Origin: Bacteroidota bacterium
GTDB taxonomy: Bacteria; Bacteroidota; Bacteroidia; Bacteroidales; Lentimicrobiaceae
Length of the DNA: 64,000 bases
NCBI GenBank assembly: GCA_009773455.1
Contig: WSXU01000007.1
Location: 98,841 to 162,840, forward strand
Direction of reading: 5' to 3'
Shown piece by piece: positions 42,569 to 57,500 of this stretch; position 1 is the first letter of the stretch, and each line of letters starts with the position of its first letter. Position numbers and translations under genes: made by a program. Below the pieces are notes generated by a model. The model was not told the DNA's origin. It worked only from the letters and a program-made list of their open reading frames with translations, and did not search any database.

Positions 42569-45500
42569 ATGAGAACTTTACTCCATTCAGGGTTCGGACA
42601 GAAAGTACAGAGATCTGCCGGGATTTCAGTCAGCTTATTATTATTGGCTGCTTTTAGTCAACTGGCATTTATTGATCGTGCGAATGCGCAGGATGCATTT
42701 ATAACCAGCGACGGTCCTACAACCATCTGTGAAGGTGAAAGCACGACCCTTCAGGTAATTATCGGAGCAAGTGAAGGGCCCTACACGGTGGTCTATTCTA
42801 ATGGCACCAGTAATTTTACTGTAACCGATTATGAGAGTATTGCAGACCCGGAAGATCCGAATTATGGCGGGGATCCCATCCCTGTTTCACCTGTTGTTAC
42901 CACGACGTATTCGCTGGTAAGCGTTCATGATGGGGGCAACAATTCCTTACCTGTTAGTTCTGCCACCATCACCATTACTGTAAATCCGTTGCCCACCAAC
43001 CTGGCGGTTACAGTAAATCCGGCATCCCCTGTTTGTCCGTCGGTTAACTTTACCATTTCGGCAACAGCTACCAATGGTAATGCTTATGAATTATGGAACC
43101 AGGCCAATACTGTAAAAACCGGCGATCTGCCATATACAACTTCAATTACTTCGACTACGCACTATACCGTAAGGGCAATCAGTTCCTTCGGGTGCACAAT
43201 TTCGCAGGCCCTGACCGTGAATCTTGAAAGTACGCCACCGTCAATCACCTGTCCGGGCAATCAAACCCTTAATCCCGGAGCCGGTACCTGTAGCGCATCG
43301 CTTCCTGATTACAGGGGAAGCGTTTCCGTGAGTGATAACTGCACCCCATCCGGGTCAATCACGCTCAGCCAGAGTCCGGCACCCGGAACAGTTATCTCCG
43401 GGCACAACACCATTCAATCGGTTACCATTACCGCAACAGATGCTGCAGGAAACACAAATTCCTGCAATTTTAATGTTACGCTGGTCGATAACATCAATCC
43501 TCAGATTTCATGTGTAGGCAACCAGACGGTTCCTGCAAGTGCAAGCTGTACCTATACACACTCCGGGACGGCCTGGAATCCTGCCGGTACAGACAACTGT
43601 ACCGTTGCCTCGGTTGTATATTCACTTTCGGGTGCTACCACAGGTACTGGTACCAACCTTAATGGTGTTACTTTTCAGCCGGGAACAACAACCGTTACCT
43701 GGACAGTAACTGATGGTGCAGGTCGCACTGCACAGTGTAGTTTTAATGTATCCATCGAAGATACCGAGGATCCAACGGTAAGTTGTCCTGGTAATCAGTC
43801 GGTAAATACTGCTGCAGGAGTTTGTACCTATACCCACAGCGGCACCACATGGAATGTAACCGCAGATGATAATTGCACAGTGGCTTCAATAAGTTATGTT
43901 CTTTCAGGGGCAACTACCGCTACCATACCTTCAACCCTTAACGGGGCCGTTTTCAACATTGGATTGACTACTGTTACAGTAACGGTAGCTGATGGTGCTC
44001 CTGTTCCCAACACTGCTTCCTGCAGTTTTACCGTGACTGTAAACGACAACCAGAATCCGAGCATTACCTGCCCTTCAAATATATCGGTAAGTAATAGCGC
44101 TGGAAACTGTTCGGCCGGTGTTACGGTTCCGGTAATTGTTTTTGGAGACAACTGCAGCGGTTCTTCCATAGCCTGGAGTTCGGCCGGTGCCACAACACTA
44201 AGTGGCAATGGTCAGATCGGCACCCAGACGTTTAATATTGGAACAACCACCATAACAGTTGTTGCTACCGATGCAGCAAACCGGACAGCACAATGTAGTT
44301 TTACAGTGACTGTAAATGACACTGAAAATCCAACCATAACCTGTCCATCAAATATTACCGCAGACAATGGTAACGGACTTTGTACAGCAGCTGTGGCAAT
44401 TCCATCAATAACCTTTGATGACAATTGCCCTGGTGAATCTATCTCCTGGAGCACCGCCGGAGTCACTTTAATGAGCGGCAATGGTCAACCAGGTACGCAG
44501 ACTTTCAATGCCGGGGTTACAACCGTTACTGTAACAGTTACCGATGCAGCCAACAACACGGCTTCCTGTAATTTTACTGTTACAATCACCGACAACGAAG
44601 ATCCGACCATAGCCTGTCCGTCAAACATCACAGCCAGTAATGGTGCCGGATTGTGTTCGGCCAGTATTGCGGTACCGGCTGTAACGTTCGGCGATAACTG
44701 CAGCGGACCGGCTATTGCCTGGACACTGAGTGGTGCAACGACCGGTTCCGGAAATGGTCAGATTGGTACCCGCTCCTTCAATGTGGGCATTACTACTGTA
44801 AATTATACTGTATCTGACGGTGCTTCACCTGCAAATACTGCAACCTGCAGCTTTACCGTTACTGTTACTGATAATGAGGCTCCGGTAATCAGCGGATGCC
44901 CGGCCAACATCACCCGAACGAGTGGTGCCGGTGTTTGTACCGCAACTGTATCATGGACTGAGCCAACAGCAACAGATAATTGTACAAGCGCTGGAAATAT
45001 TGTCTGGACCAAATCACATCTGCCAGGCAGTGTATTTTCAGCAGGTACAACCAATGTTACTTATACTGCCACAGATGCAGCCGGAAATATCAGCAATGTC
45101 TGCAGTTTCACTGTAACGGTTGTTGATAACCAGAAGCCGGTAATCAGCGGATGTCCCGCCAATATAAATACCGGAACAGCACCGGGCAGTTGTACTGCGG
45201 TTGTTTCATGGACTGAACCAACGGCTGCTGACAACTGCACTGCTTCCGGATCGCTGGTCTGGACAAAATCACATTTACCGGGTGCGACCTTCAATACCGG
45301 AACTACAACAGTTACTTACACAGTTGCCGATGCCGGCGGAAATATAAGTAATCCCTGCTCTTTTACAGTAACCGTAACAGATAATATAGCACCAACGGCC
45401 ACCTGCAAACCGGCAACCATATATCTTAACGGTTCAGGTACAGCCACTCTTGCCATCAGTGACGTTAATAACGGATCGAGCGACAACTGTACTGCCCAGG

Positions 45501-48500
45501 GGAGTCTCGTTATTACCCTGAGTAAGACAAGTTTCAATTGTTCCAATCTGGGAGCCAACACGGTTGTCATGACCGTAAGGGATGCTTCAGGCAATCAGAG
45601 TACCTGTAATGCAACAGTTACTGTCGTTGATAATACACCTCCTGTAATATCTGCAACGGCCGGTACTGTGACATCAAATGTGAACGCAAGTTCCGGTGTT
45701 TGTTATTATACTGTAAACGGAACTGAATATGATCCATCTGTGACTGATAATTGTTCGGGAACGGTTCTATCCTATTCGGTAACAGGAGCCACTACTTTAA
45801 GTGGTACAGGTTCACTGGCCGGAAAGCAATTAAGCAAAGGAGCAAATATCATCACCTGGAGTGCAACAGACGGCTCTGGAAATACTGTAACAGCTCCGCT
45901 GACATTTACCAAAACAGTTATTGACAACCAGCCACCATCGATTTCCAGTATCGGTAATCAGAACAGAAATACAAATACAGGATGCGGATATACAGTTTCG
46001 GGAACAGAGTTTAACCCGACTTACAGCGATAACTGCGGTGCCGGTAATCTCATCATTTCCTATACCATAAACGGAGGAAGTTCCGTTCAATCGAATACCC
46101 TCGCCGGCGTCGTGCTTTCAACAGGAATCAATACCATTGTCTGGACTGCCAGTGATGGCCTTAACAGCAGCACCAGCACCTTCAGGGTAACTGTGGCCGA
46201 TGATGATGCACCATCAATTACTTCCATCAGCAACATAACCATAGAAATATCGGTAGGTTGCGGAGCAGTGGTTAACTGGACTGAGCCGGTAGCAAGTGAT
46301 AATTGTGCCGTGACAGTTTTTGGCCAGGTTACCGGACTTGCAAGCGGAAGCACTTTCCCGATCGGGACCACCCTGATCAGGTATCGCGCACTGGATGCAG
46401 CCGGTAATTCAACATTTATGAGTTTCAATGTCATCGTAAATGACCTGACACCTCCCGATCTTACCTGTCCTTCAGGAAGTCCTTTTGCAAGGGTAACCGG
46501 AGCCGGTGTTTGTTTTTATACAGTAACAGGAACTGAGTTTGATCCAACGACCAATGACGGATGTCCTGTAACTGCCATCAACTCTTTCGATGGAACCAAT
46601 ACCCTGGCAGGGAAACAATTACCAGCCGGAAATCACACCATCGACTGGACCGCAACCGATGGTTCCGGAAATATTTCAACCTGTTCTGTACAGGTTAATG
46701 TAACGGATAATCAGAATCCAACATTTGACCAACCCACCGGAAACCCGGCAGGAAGTTATGCCTATACAAGGAATACAGATCCCGGGGTATGCCATTATAC
46801 CATTCCGGGTACCGATTTTGACCTGAGAAATATAACCGATAACTGTACTACAGAAACGCCGACTTATGTGATTACGAAGAACGGTTCCACCGTTTTTACG
46901 GGTTCAGGAACCCTGGCAGGCCTGCAATTGCCGAAGGATCAGACCTACCCATATTCAATTGTCTGGACACTTGAAGATGCCAACGGAAACATTGTCACTG
47001 GAACCGCATTTACGATCCAGGTTTTGGATAACCAGCCTCCACAGTTTGTTTGTCATGGAAATGAAATAAGAACCGCTCCGGGCGGCAGCTGCAATTATAC
47101 GATTTCAGGTACCGAATTTGACCCGACCAGTCTCACCGACAATTGCGATATTGCTGCAAATCTGACTTTATCATATACTTTGGATGGTGTTCCGGGCGTG
47201 GGTACAACCATGGCCGGTATCGTATTATCGGCCGGTGTTCATACAATCGTATGGACAATAGCAGACCTATCGGGCAATATCAATACCTGTACTTTTACGG
47301 TTACCATCAGGGATACTGTATTTCCAACAATTACCCCGATCGCCGACCAGACAAGGTTTGCCCCTTCTACCTCATGTGATTATACAGCCATTGGAACAGA
47401 ATTCGATCCTGTGGTAAATGATAACTGTCCTTCTCCTTTGCTTATCAACAACCAGAACGGACTTTCAACACTTAATGGTTTTGTTTTTCCGGTCGGAATC
47501 ACCGTGGTTGTATGGACTGCCACTGATGCATCCGAAAATGCAGCAACGATGGAATTTGAAGTAAATGTTGTCGACAATATTCCTCCGGATTATGATATTT
47601 CAGCTTCTGAAACCAGAAGTGCTTCTACTTCACATTGCTATTATACTGTTGTTGACGATGAGTTTGACCCCCAGAATATTGAAGACAATTGTACAGATGC
47701 CAACTTTTATATCACCAACAATTACAATAATTACAGGTCGCTTGCTTATGAACAGTTCCCGGTCGGAACAACCAATGTTGTGTGGACTGTCAGGGATTTT
47801 CACGGCAATGTGCATAATGAAACAATTGCAATTACTATAAACGATGTTACAGATCCTGTTATCAATTGCCCTACGAATGCCTATGTCAGGGTTGTTGATG
47901 ACGGCCAGACCTACTATACTGTTGGGGTAAATGAATTTACTCCGATAACCACCGACAATTGCGCGGTTATTTCCTATACCAATAACATAAACAGTGGTTC
48001 CAGCCTGAATGGTTACCATTTACCCACTGGCACCCATAACATAACCTGGACATCGCTCGATGGATCCGGAAATGACACAGAATGTACTTTTACAGTTTAT
48101 GTAGTAACCGACCTGTATCCACCGGTTACCTGTGTTGGCGACCAGCTAAAATCAGCCGGCACCGGTGTCTGCAGTTATACAGTTACGGGTACAGAATTTG
48201 ATGCAACTTCAACTTCAGGTGCTGCAACACTTCTGAATAATTATGACAATACTTCTTCGCTGTCAGGTTCTGTATTCCCTGTAGGAACTACACTTGTGAC
48301 CTGGACAGCAACACAGGTGATTAACGGAACCAATTTCAGCAACAGTTGCAGTTTTTATGTAACTGTAGTTGACAATGAGAATCCGGTAATAACACCAGCA
48401 GCCAATGTATCGGTAACTACCAATAATGGTTGTTATGCCACCAGTGTTGATCTGGGCACACCATCAACATCAGATAACTGCTCGGTATATTCTACATGGA

Positions 48501-51500
48501 GCAATGCTCCTTATTATTTTGGAATAGGGACCACCACCGTTACCTGGTGGGTTGAAGATATCCATGGAAACACATCATCTGCCACGCAGACAGTTACAGT
48601 AACCGATGATGATGATCCGTATCTGAGTTGTCCGGGTTCAATCTGCCGTCAGGTAGATGATGGTCAGAGTTATTATACTGTTTTTGGTCATGAATTTGAT
48701 CCTTATGGTACCTGGGATTGCTCGGGTATCCTCTCTATTTCCAATGATTTTAACGGCAATGCATCGCTGGCAGGAGCCCAGATTCCCACTACGGTAACAT
48801 CCATTACCTGGACAGTAACCGATAATGCAAGCAATGTTTCGACCTGTACCATTGCCATTGATATCAGGACCACAGATCCGCCGGCGATAACCTGTCGCGG
48901 GAATGAAACCAGAACTACCGATCCCGGAGAATGCAGTTATATTGTAAACGGCGGAGAATTTGATGTCAGCACAACACAATCATCCCCGGCAGTCGTACTG
49001 ACCCACAATATCCAGACGACAACACCCGGAACCCTGCCTTATGCGCCGAATGCAAATTCACTGGCCGGTGCCGAATTTCCGACAGGCACAACCACGATCG
49101 TCTGGACTGCCACATCAGGATCAGATGTGAATACCTGCTGTACTTTTACTGTCCATGTATATGACGATGAAGATCCTTCAGTTTCCTGGCCTGGCAATAT
49201 AACCGTGAATGTAGACTTAGGGAGCTGCGTAGCAACCGGAGTGGTTGTAGGATCTCCGACAGCCTCTGATAACTGTACCGCATCCGGATCGATAACAGCG
49301 ACGAGAACTCCGTCGGGTACAACTTTTAGCATAGGTACAACAAACATTTACTGGACTGTTCATGATTTGAACGGTAATTACGTTTATCACACACAAACCG
49401 TAACAGTTGTTGATAATATTCCTCCTGATATCGATTGTCCGTTAACGACCTATTACCGCGAATTCAACAATTCAACCGTCAATTATTATACGGTGGTTGG
49501 TGCAGAATTCAGGCCGGGAGTTACTGAAAACTGTTCGCTTTCCTCTTATATCAATAACCGAAACGGCTGGACGACCCTGAACGGGGTTCAGCTGTCCATC
49601 GGTAATCATGCCATTGTATGGACAGCAACTGATGCCAGTTCAAATACCGATCAATGTACTGTTAATATTACTGTTGTTGATTCGTTTGAACCGTTGCTCA
49701 GCTGTCCGGAAGATGCCTATCTTGACAGTCCTTCGGATCAGTGTACCCATACCGTCAGTGGTACGGACCTAGATCCTGTATTTACCAATCTGTCGGTTAT
49801 TCCCGGTAGAACACTTACGCATAATTTTGGAAGTGCCCCTCTGAATACCACTCTTGACGGAGCGGCATTCCCCATCGGAACAACTACAGTTACCTGGACG
49901 GCCACCCAGACCATCGGAGGAATTGACTATACGAGCACCTGTACTTATGATGTTATTGTAAGAGACCGCATTGCACCGGTAGTTGATCTTCCTTTCCCGA
50001 ATGTTTCCTTTCCGGTTGATAATGGAGAATGTTATTCCACAGCATCGCTAACACCGCCGACAGCTACCGATAACTGCACAGCATCCGGCAGCCTAACCAT
50101 CACCAGCAATGCAGCTATGAATTTCCCGTTCCTGGTAGGTGTTACCAATATCAGGTGGACCATAACCGATGCCAGCGGCAATCAGACAGTACATACCCAG
50201 CAGGTAACCGTATATGATGATGAAGGGCCGGTAATCACCAATTGTCCTGTTGCAGATGTAACAGGGACAGCAGCAGGTGAAAACTGTGAAGCGGTTGTTT
50301 CATGGCCACCGCTCGTAGCAACAGACGATTGTTCGGGTGTTGCCAGTTTTACATCTACCCACTCACCCGGTACCTTGTTCCCGGTTGGGACAACCGTTGT
50401 TACCTACACCGCAACCGACAATGAAGACAATGTTTCAACCTGTGTTTTCAATGTTGTTGTCAATGACACGCCGCCTTCAATACTTTGTGTAGGAGACAAG
50501 ACAAGAAATACAAATTCAGGTAACTGTTCGTACCTCGTGTTGGGTAATGAACTGGACCCGCTTGATTTTGACGATAATTGTTCAACCCCGGCCATCACCT
50601 GGAGTTTTATACATCCTGAAACGGGGTTGCCTGTAACAGGTAACAACACTTTGTCCGGAGTTGCCATTCCCCGTGGAAGCAATAACGGACCCGGTACAGG
50701 AGAGATTACGATCACCTGGACTGCCACCGATGAAAATTTGAATTCTGATGATTGTTCATTTGTTTTAACCATTGTGGATGCAGAAGCACCTGTTATCGTG
50801 GTTCCGGGCAACCAGACACGCAGCACCGACCTGCACCAGAATTACTATACCGTTCAGGGTGGTGAATTTGATGATGTTACCGCCACCGACAATTGCGGTA
50901 TTGTTACCAAACTTGTAAATGAATTCAATGTTCCGACACTTGCCGGCCTTCAATTGCAAATGGGAGAAAATACCATTACCTGGTTTGCTGAAGACGATAT
51001 GGGTAACCGCAGTCAGGCTGTTTTTTATGCCTATGTTATCGATACGGAACCTCCGAGGGTAACAAATTTGCCTGAGAACATCACGGTAAATACACTCAGC
51101 GGATGCAGTGTTGCGGTGAATTATACACCTCCTGTAATCATTGATAATGTTACACTTATTGGAGATCTGATTATAACTGTATCTCCTGACTATGCCTTAC
51201 CGGGATATGTATTTCCGGTCGGAGTAACCGAAGTTACCTACACGGTAGTTGATGAAACCGGAAATTCACTGGTTTATACTTTTGATGTTACCGTGGTTGA
51301 TAATATTAATCCGACATTAACCTGTGCATCAGGAAGCCCCGGAAATGAATTCCACCGGGGAACAGACCTAAATCAGGCTTATTATACAACTTCTGGGACA
51401 GAATTTGATCCTACAGAATATTTTGATAATTGTGCTGTAACGCTTACCAACAGCAGAAACAGTACGGAATCACTGGCCGGGGTTACCTTTCCGGTTGGGA

Positions 51501-54500
51501 CTACCACTGTAACCTGGACCGCCACCGATGCCAGCAGTAATGTAACAAGTTGTGCAATACAGGTGATTGTTGAGGATGATCAGAATCCTTTAATTACAAA
51601 CTGTCCCGATGCTACAGTCGCCGAAATCGCAGAATCGGGTGAATGTTTTTATCTCGTTCCGGGTTCTGAATATGATCCTTACGGATTCTCGGATAATGAT
51701 GATTTAGACAAACTCACTTACTCTATTAACGGTGGTGCTGAAGTCGGAACAGACCTGAATACCACACTTGTTGGTCAGCATATTCCGGTTGGAACAACCA
51801 CGATAATCTGGAGGTTATATGATGTGAATGGTAATGTCAGCAATACCTGCCAGACTATATTTACAATTACCGATCCTGAGCCACCTACCGTTGTTACCGT
51901 TGGAACCCAAACCAGGAGTACCGATGCCGGTGTGAGCACCTATACTGCCAAGACCCCGGCCGATGATGACTGGAATCCTGCCGTCAGTGACAATTGTGAA
52001 GTTGACATTATTACCTATACGATTGACGGTGGTACACCTGTTGGCACCGATGAACTTACTTCAATTATCGGCGAAGTATTTGCCATTGGAACCCATACTG
52101 TTTTGTGGACCGCAACGGATATTCATGGAAACATCAGTACGGGAAGTTACCAGGTAATTGTTGAAGATGAAGATGATCCTACTGTTGTGTGTAACCCATA
52201 TACCGTTTATCTTGATGAAAACGGAATTTATCTGCTTGACAGCGACGATATCAATGCCATAGCCGCAGGTTCAACTGATCCAGGTGGAATTGCCTCAATG
52301 ACCGTTACACCGGATGTATTTGACTGTGCTGATACCGGTGACAACACTGTTTTACTTACAGTAACCGATAACAGCGGAAATACCGCAACCTGTAATGCAA
52401 CCCTTACCGTTATTGATAATACCCCACCGGATGCAGTCTGTACCGATATATCGGTTTCACTGGACGTACTCGGATTGGCAACCATACTTCCGGCTGACCT
52501 CAACGGAGGTTCAAGCGATGAATGTGGTATCCAGGGTTATTCAGCCAGCCAGACGCTGTTTGACTGCACCGATGTAGGAGCAAATTCAGTAATTCTTACG
52601 GTTACCGATAACAGCGGGAATACATCTACCTGCAACGCCACAGTTACTGTTTATGATAATTACAGTCCTAGTGCTGTTTGCAACCCCATCACCGTTTCGC
52701 TTGACGCAACCGGCAATCTGACTCTTTCTGCAACGGACATTGATAATCTTTCTCTCGGATCAACCGACAACTGCAGCGGGTCACTGAACAAAACCGTTAC
52801 ACCTGACGATTTTGACTGTAATGATATTGGCGCCAATACTGTAATCCTCAGGGTTACAGATCCGGCAGGAAATTTTGATGAGTGCACCACCACCGTTACG
52901 GTTCAGGATGTTGCACCTCCGATAGCCATTTGTCGTAATATTACGGTACAACTGGATGCCGGCGGAAATGCTTCAATCGTTCCTGCTGACGTCAATAACG
53001 GATCAAGCGATAATTGTGATGCTTCTCTTACTTACAGTATAGACCAGTCGGCCTTTACCTGTGCCGATCTTGGCCCGAATACTGTAACACTTACAGTAAC
53101 TGATGATTACAGTAATTCTTCTACCTGTACATCAACCGTTACGGTTGAGGATAATGTTGATCCGGTTGTAACCTGTTCGGTTCCGAACCAGACAGTAAAT
53201 ACAGATAATGATGAATGTACTTATACACATTCAGGAACGGGTTGGGATGCAAGTGCAACCGACGGATGTACAACCATCGCTTCTCTTACATATACACTTT
53301 CAGGATTAACAACAGGTACAGGCACATCACTTGATGGCGTTGTCTTTAACAGGGGTATCACCACTGTAACTTGGACAGCCACCGATGGATCAGGCAATAT
53401 TTCCAATTGTTCATTCACAGTCACTGTGAATGACACACAGGCTCCGGATGCCATTTGCCAGAATATAACCATACAACTGAATGCTTCAGGTACGGCCTCC
53501 ATCGTGGCAGCTGATGTCAATAATGGTTCAACTGACAATTGTGGTATACAGGGGATTGCAGTCAACACTTCTGCTTTTGACTGCACAGACCTTGGTTTAA
53601 ATACCGTTACGCTTACCGTAACCGACATAGCCGGGAATACGGCCACTTGTAATGCCAACGTTACCGTTGAAGATAACATCGACCCGGTAGCTGTTTGCAG
53701 GGATATAACCGTTCAGTTAAATGCTGCAGGAACTGTTACCATTACCGGAGCTGACGTTGACAACGGATCAACCGACAATTGCAGTATTGCAATACGATCG
53801 GTAACACCTGACACTTTCAACTGCACGAATATCGGTACACCGGTAACTGTTACCCTGACGGTGACAGATCCGGCTGGCAATACCGATCAATGCACCGCTA
53901 CGGTTACTGTTGAGGATAATGTTGATCCCAATGCCATATGCCGCAACATCACCATTCAGCTGGATGGTTCGGGCAATGCTTCTATCGTAGCCGGAGACAT
54001 CAACAATGGTTCTTCGGATGCCTGCGGAATTGCCAGCCTGGCCGCAAGCCAGACTGCATTCGATTGCAGCGACCTCGGGGCAAATACCGTTACGTTGACA
54101 GTAACCGACAACAACAGCAATCAATCAACCTGCAATGCCACGGTTACAGTAAGGGATCAGATTGACCCGGCCTTTACCTTCTGCCCGGCCAATCAGACCG
54201 TAACCACCGATTTGGATGTTTGTACCCACCTTCACAGTGGAACAGCATGGGATGCACTTGCTTCTGACAACTGCTCCGTCAGCACCCTTACCTATAATCT
54301 GACCGGAGTTACCACCGGAACCGGCACTTCGCTGGCTGGTGTATCGTTCAACAATGGTTTGACCACTGTTACCTGGACAGCTACAGATGCGTCAGGGAAC
54401 AACGAAACCTGCGTATTTACTGTTACTGTTAATGATGAACAGGATCCGACAGCTGCATGTCAGGCTTATACTGCCCAACTCCAGCGCAACGGACAGGCTG

Positions 54501-57500
54501 TTGTGGCACCTGCTGACATTGACAACAGTTCAGATGATAATTGTGGAATTGTCCTTTATGAAATTTCAAAAACAGGTGGAGCCGGAACATGGGCTTCGAC
54601 CATTACCTATAGCTGCTCCGATATCGGTACACCTACAGCATACCTGAGAGTAACCGATGCCGCAGGCAACACCTCAACCTGCTCAACTACAGTGACTGTT
54701 GCCGATACCCAGGCGCCAACCCTGGATGACCTTGCCGACAGGAATGAAGTAACAGATAACGGAGAATGTACATACACACACACTGACGATCTCTGGAATC
54801 CGACCGATAACTGTGATCTGAATCCAACCATAACTTACACGCTCAGCGGAGCTACAACAGTAGTAACACCACCGAACACCACATTGAACGGTCAGATCTT
54901 CAACCAGGGAACAACAACCGTAACGTGGACAGTATCTGATCACGCTACACCGCCCAATACCGGTACCGTTGAATTTGACGTTATTGTTACCGATGATCAG
55001 AATCCGGTTGTTAATTGTCCTTCAAACATAACACAAAATGTTGCCAACCCGGGCGACCTGAATGCTTCTGTTGTTGGTATTCCCAATGCCACCTATAGTG
55101 ATAACTGCTCAGTTACCATGCTTACCTATGCACTAAGCGGGGCAACCACTTCAGCGCATCAGGGTGCCGGTATTAACCAGTTAAACAGCGGTACCTTTAA
55201 CCTTGGTACAACCACTGTTACCTATATTGCATATGATGCAGAAGGAAATTCACACAGCTGTAATTTCACCATCACCATCAATGCACTGCCTTCAAATGCA
55301 GTTATAGTTAATCCTACAGACATCACCACCTACGAGAATATCATTCCTGCAGCAACCTTTACGGTTGTGTTGCCGACGGCCCCGACAGGTACCGTTGTAT
55401 TTGATGTTGTCAGTAATGATCTTACCGAAGGAACTGTTTCGACCAGCAGCCTGACATTCAATGCGGGCAACTGGAGCACCCCTCAGACAGTGACAGTCAC
55501 CGGTGTGAACGACGATGTGGATGATGACGATATTCCTTACCTCATAATCCTCACAACCAATACCACACTAACAGACCCGCTTTCGGGATATTACAATGTT
55601 GATCCTACGGATGTGGATGCTGTTAACATTGACAATGATGTTGCCGGTGTAACGGTATCAGCCATCAGCGGACCTACAACAGAGGCCGGTGGTACAGCAA
55701 CCTTTACCATGGTATTAAACACCGAACCTACGGAAAATGTAACATTTACACTTTCAAGCAGTGACCTCACCGAGGGGAATGTTACCAATCCCGTAACCCT
55801 GACCGTTACCTTCACACCAGCCAACTGGGATACTCCCCAGACGATCACTGTGACAGGAATTGATGACCAGATAGATGACGGAAATGTAAGTTATACAATT
55901 ATAACAAGCGATGCCACGTCACTTGATCCGAAATACTCAGCCATGGTTGCTGCCGATGTACCTGTTATCAACAACGATAACGATACGGTTGGTTTTATTG
56001 TAACCCCACTTACGCTGAACACCACCGAAGCCGGTGGTACAGCTACGTTTACCGTTGTTCTCACCAGCATGCCCGCTACAGATCTGACGGAATATGTTGT
56101 TGTAGTTGATGTTACCAGCAGTGATGCGACCGAAGGGACGGTTTCACCAATCCAGCTTACCTTCACTGCTGATGACTGGAATACACCTCAGACTGTTACG
56201 GTTACAGGGGTAGACGATATTGTTGTAGACGGGAATATAGCCTACACAATTGTCAACACCGTTGATCAGACCCTGACAACCGACCCGATGTATGATCCGC
56301 TTGATCCGTCAGATGTAAATGTTACCAATGGCGATAATGATGCAGCCACCCTTTCGGTGAACAGCATAGCCCAGCTTGAAACCAATGCAGGTACCACCAG
56401 CTTTGTATTCACGGTAACACATTCAGGTCAGGAAGTGATCGGATCCTATTCCGTATCTTACTATACCCAGAATGGTACAGCCAGATCGCCAAGTGATTTC
56501 GCAGGTACCGGAGGATCGGTAACATTTAACGGTTCAATTGGTGAAACGCAGACAATAACCATTACAGTAAACGGAGATCAGATGGTTGAGCGGAATGAGA
56601 CTTTCAGTCTTGTCCTCAACACAGTTACTGCTCCCGGAAGAAACGTTACCATACTTCCTGCCGGAAAAACAGGTACAGGAACCATAACCAACGATGACAA
56701 TGCGACCCTGGCCATTAATGATGTTTCGATAGTGGAAGGCAATGCAGGTTCCCAGACGCTGACTTTTACCGTTACATTGAGTATGGCTGTTGAAGATGGT
56801 CTGAGTCTGCAATATGCTTCTGCAGATGGAACAGCTACCACAGCCGACTCTGATTATGCAACTTCAACCGGTACCCTTTCCTTCACCGGCAACACCAATG
56901 AAACAAGAACCATGGGTGTAACAGTTTATGGTGATCTGAAGGTTGAACTGAATGAGAACTTCCTGGTTAATCTGAGCAATATCGTACCAGTAAGTGCACC
57001 AGCAGGCACGATTACTTTTGCTGATGATTCAGGTACTGGCACGATCACCAACGATGATGCAGCCACCCTTGTTGTTACTGGATTTACCGTGAATGAAAAT
57101 GCGGGAACTGCAAATTATACAGTAACGCTCAACAGATCGGTTCAAACGGCCTTTACGGTTGATTTTGCCACTTCTGACAATACAGCGCTGGCCGGATCTG
57201 ACTATACAGCCATTCCGACCACCACCCTGAATTTCGGTGCAGGAAACCCACTGGTTCAGACAGTTACAGTCACCATTGCCAACGATACTTATGTTGAACC
57301 GACAGAAACCCTGACCGGTACAATCAGCAATCTTAATGCAGGCGGACAGAATGTAACCATTGCAACAGCAACGGCAACAGGAACGATTCTTGACAATGAA
57401 TCGGCCAGTGTTGCCATCAATGATGTAACAGTAAATGAGGCTGACGGTTCGGCAACCTTTACCGTAACCTTAACAGGTAACATTCAGGATAACCTGACTG

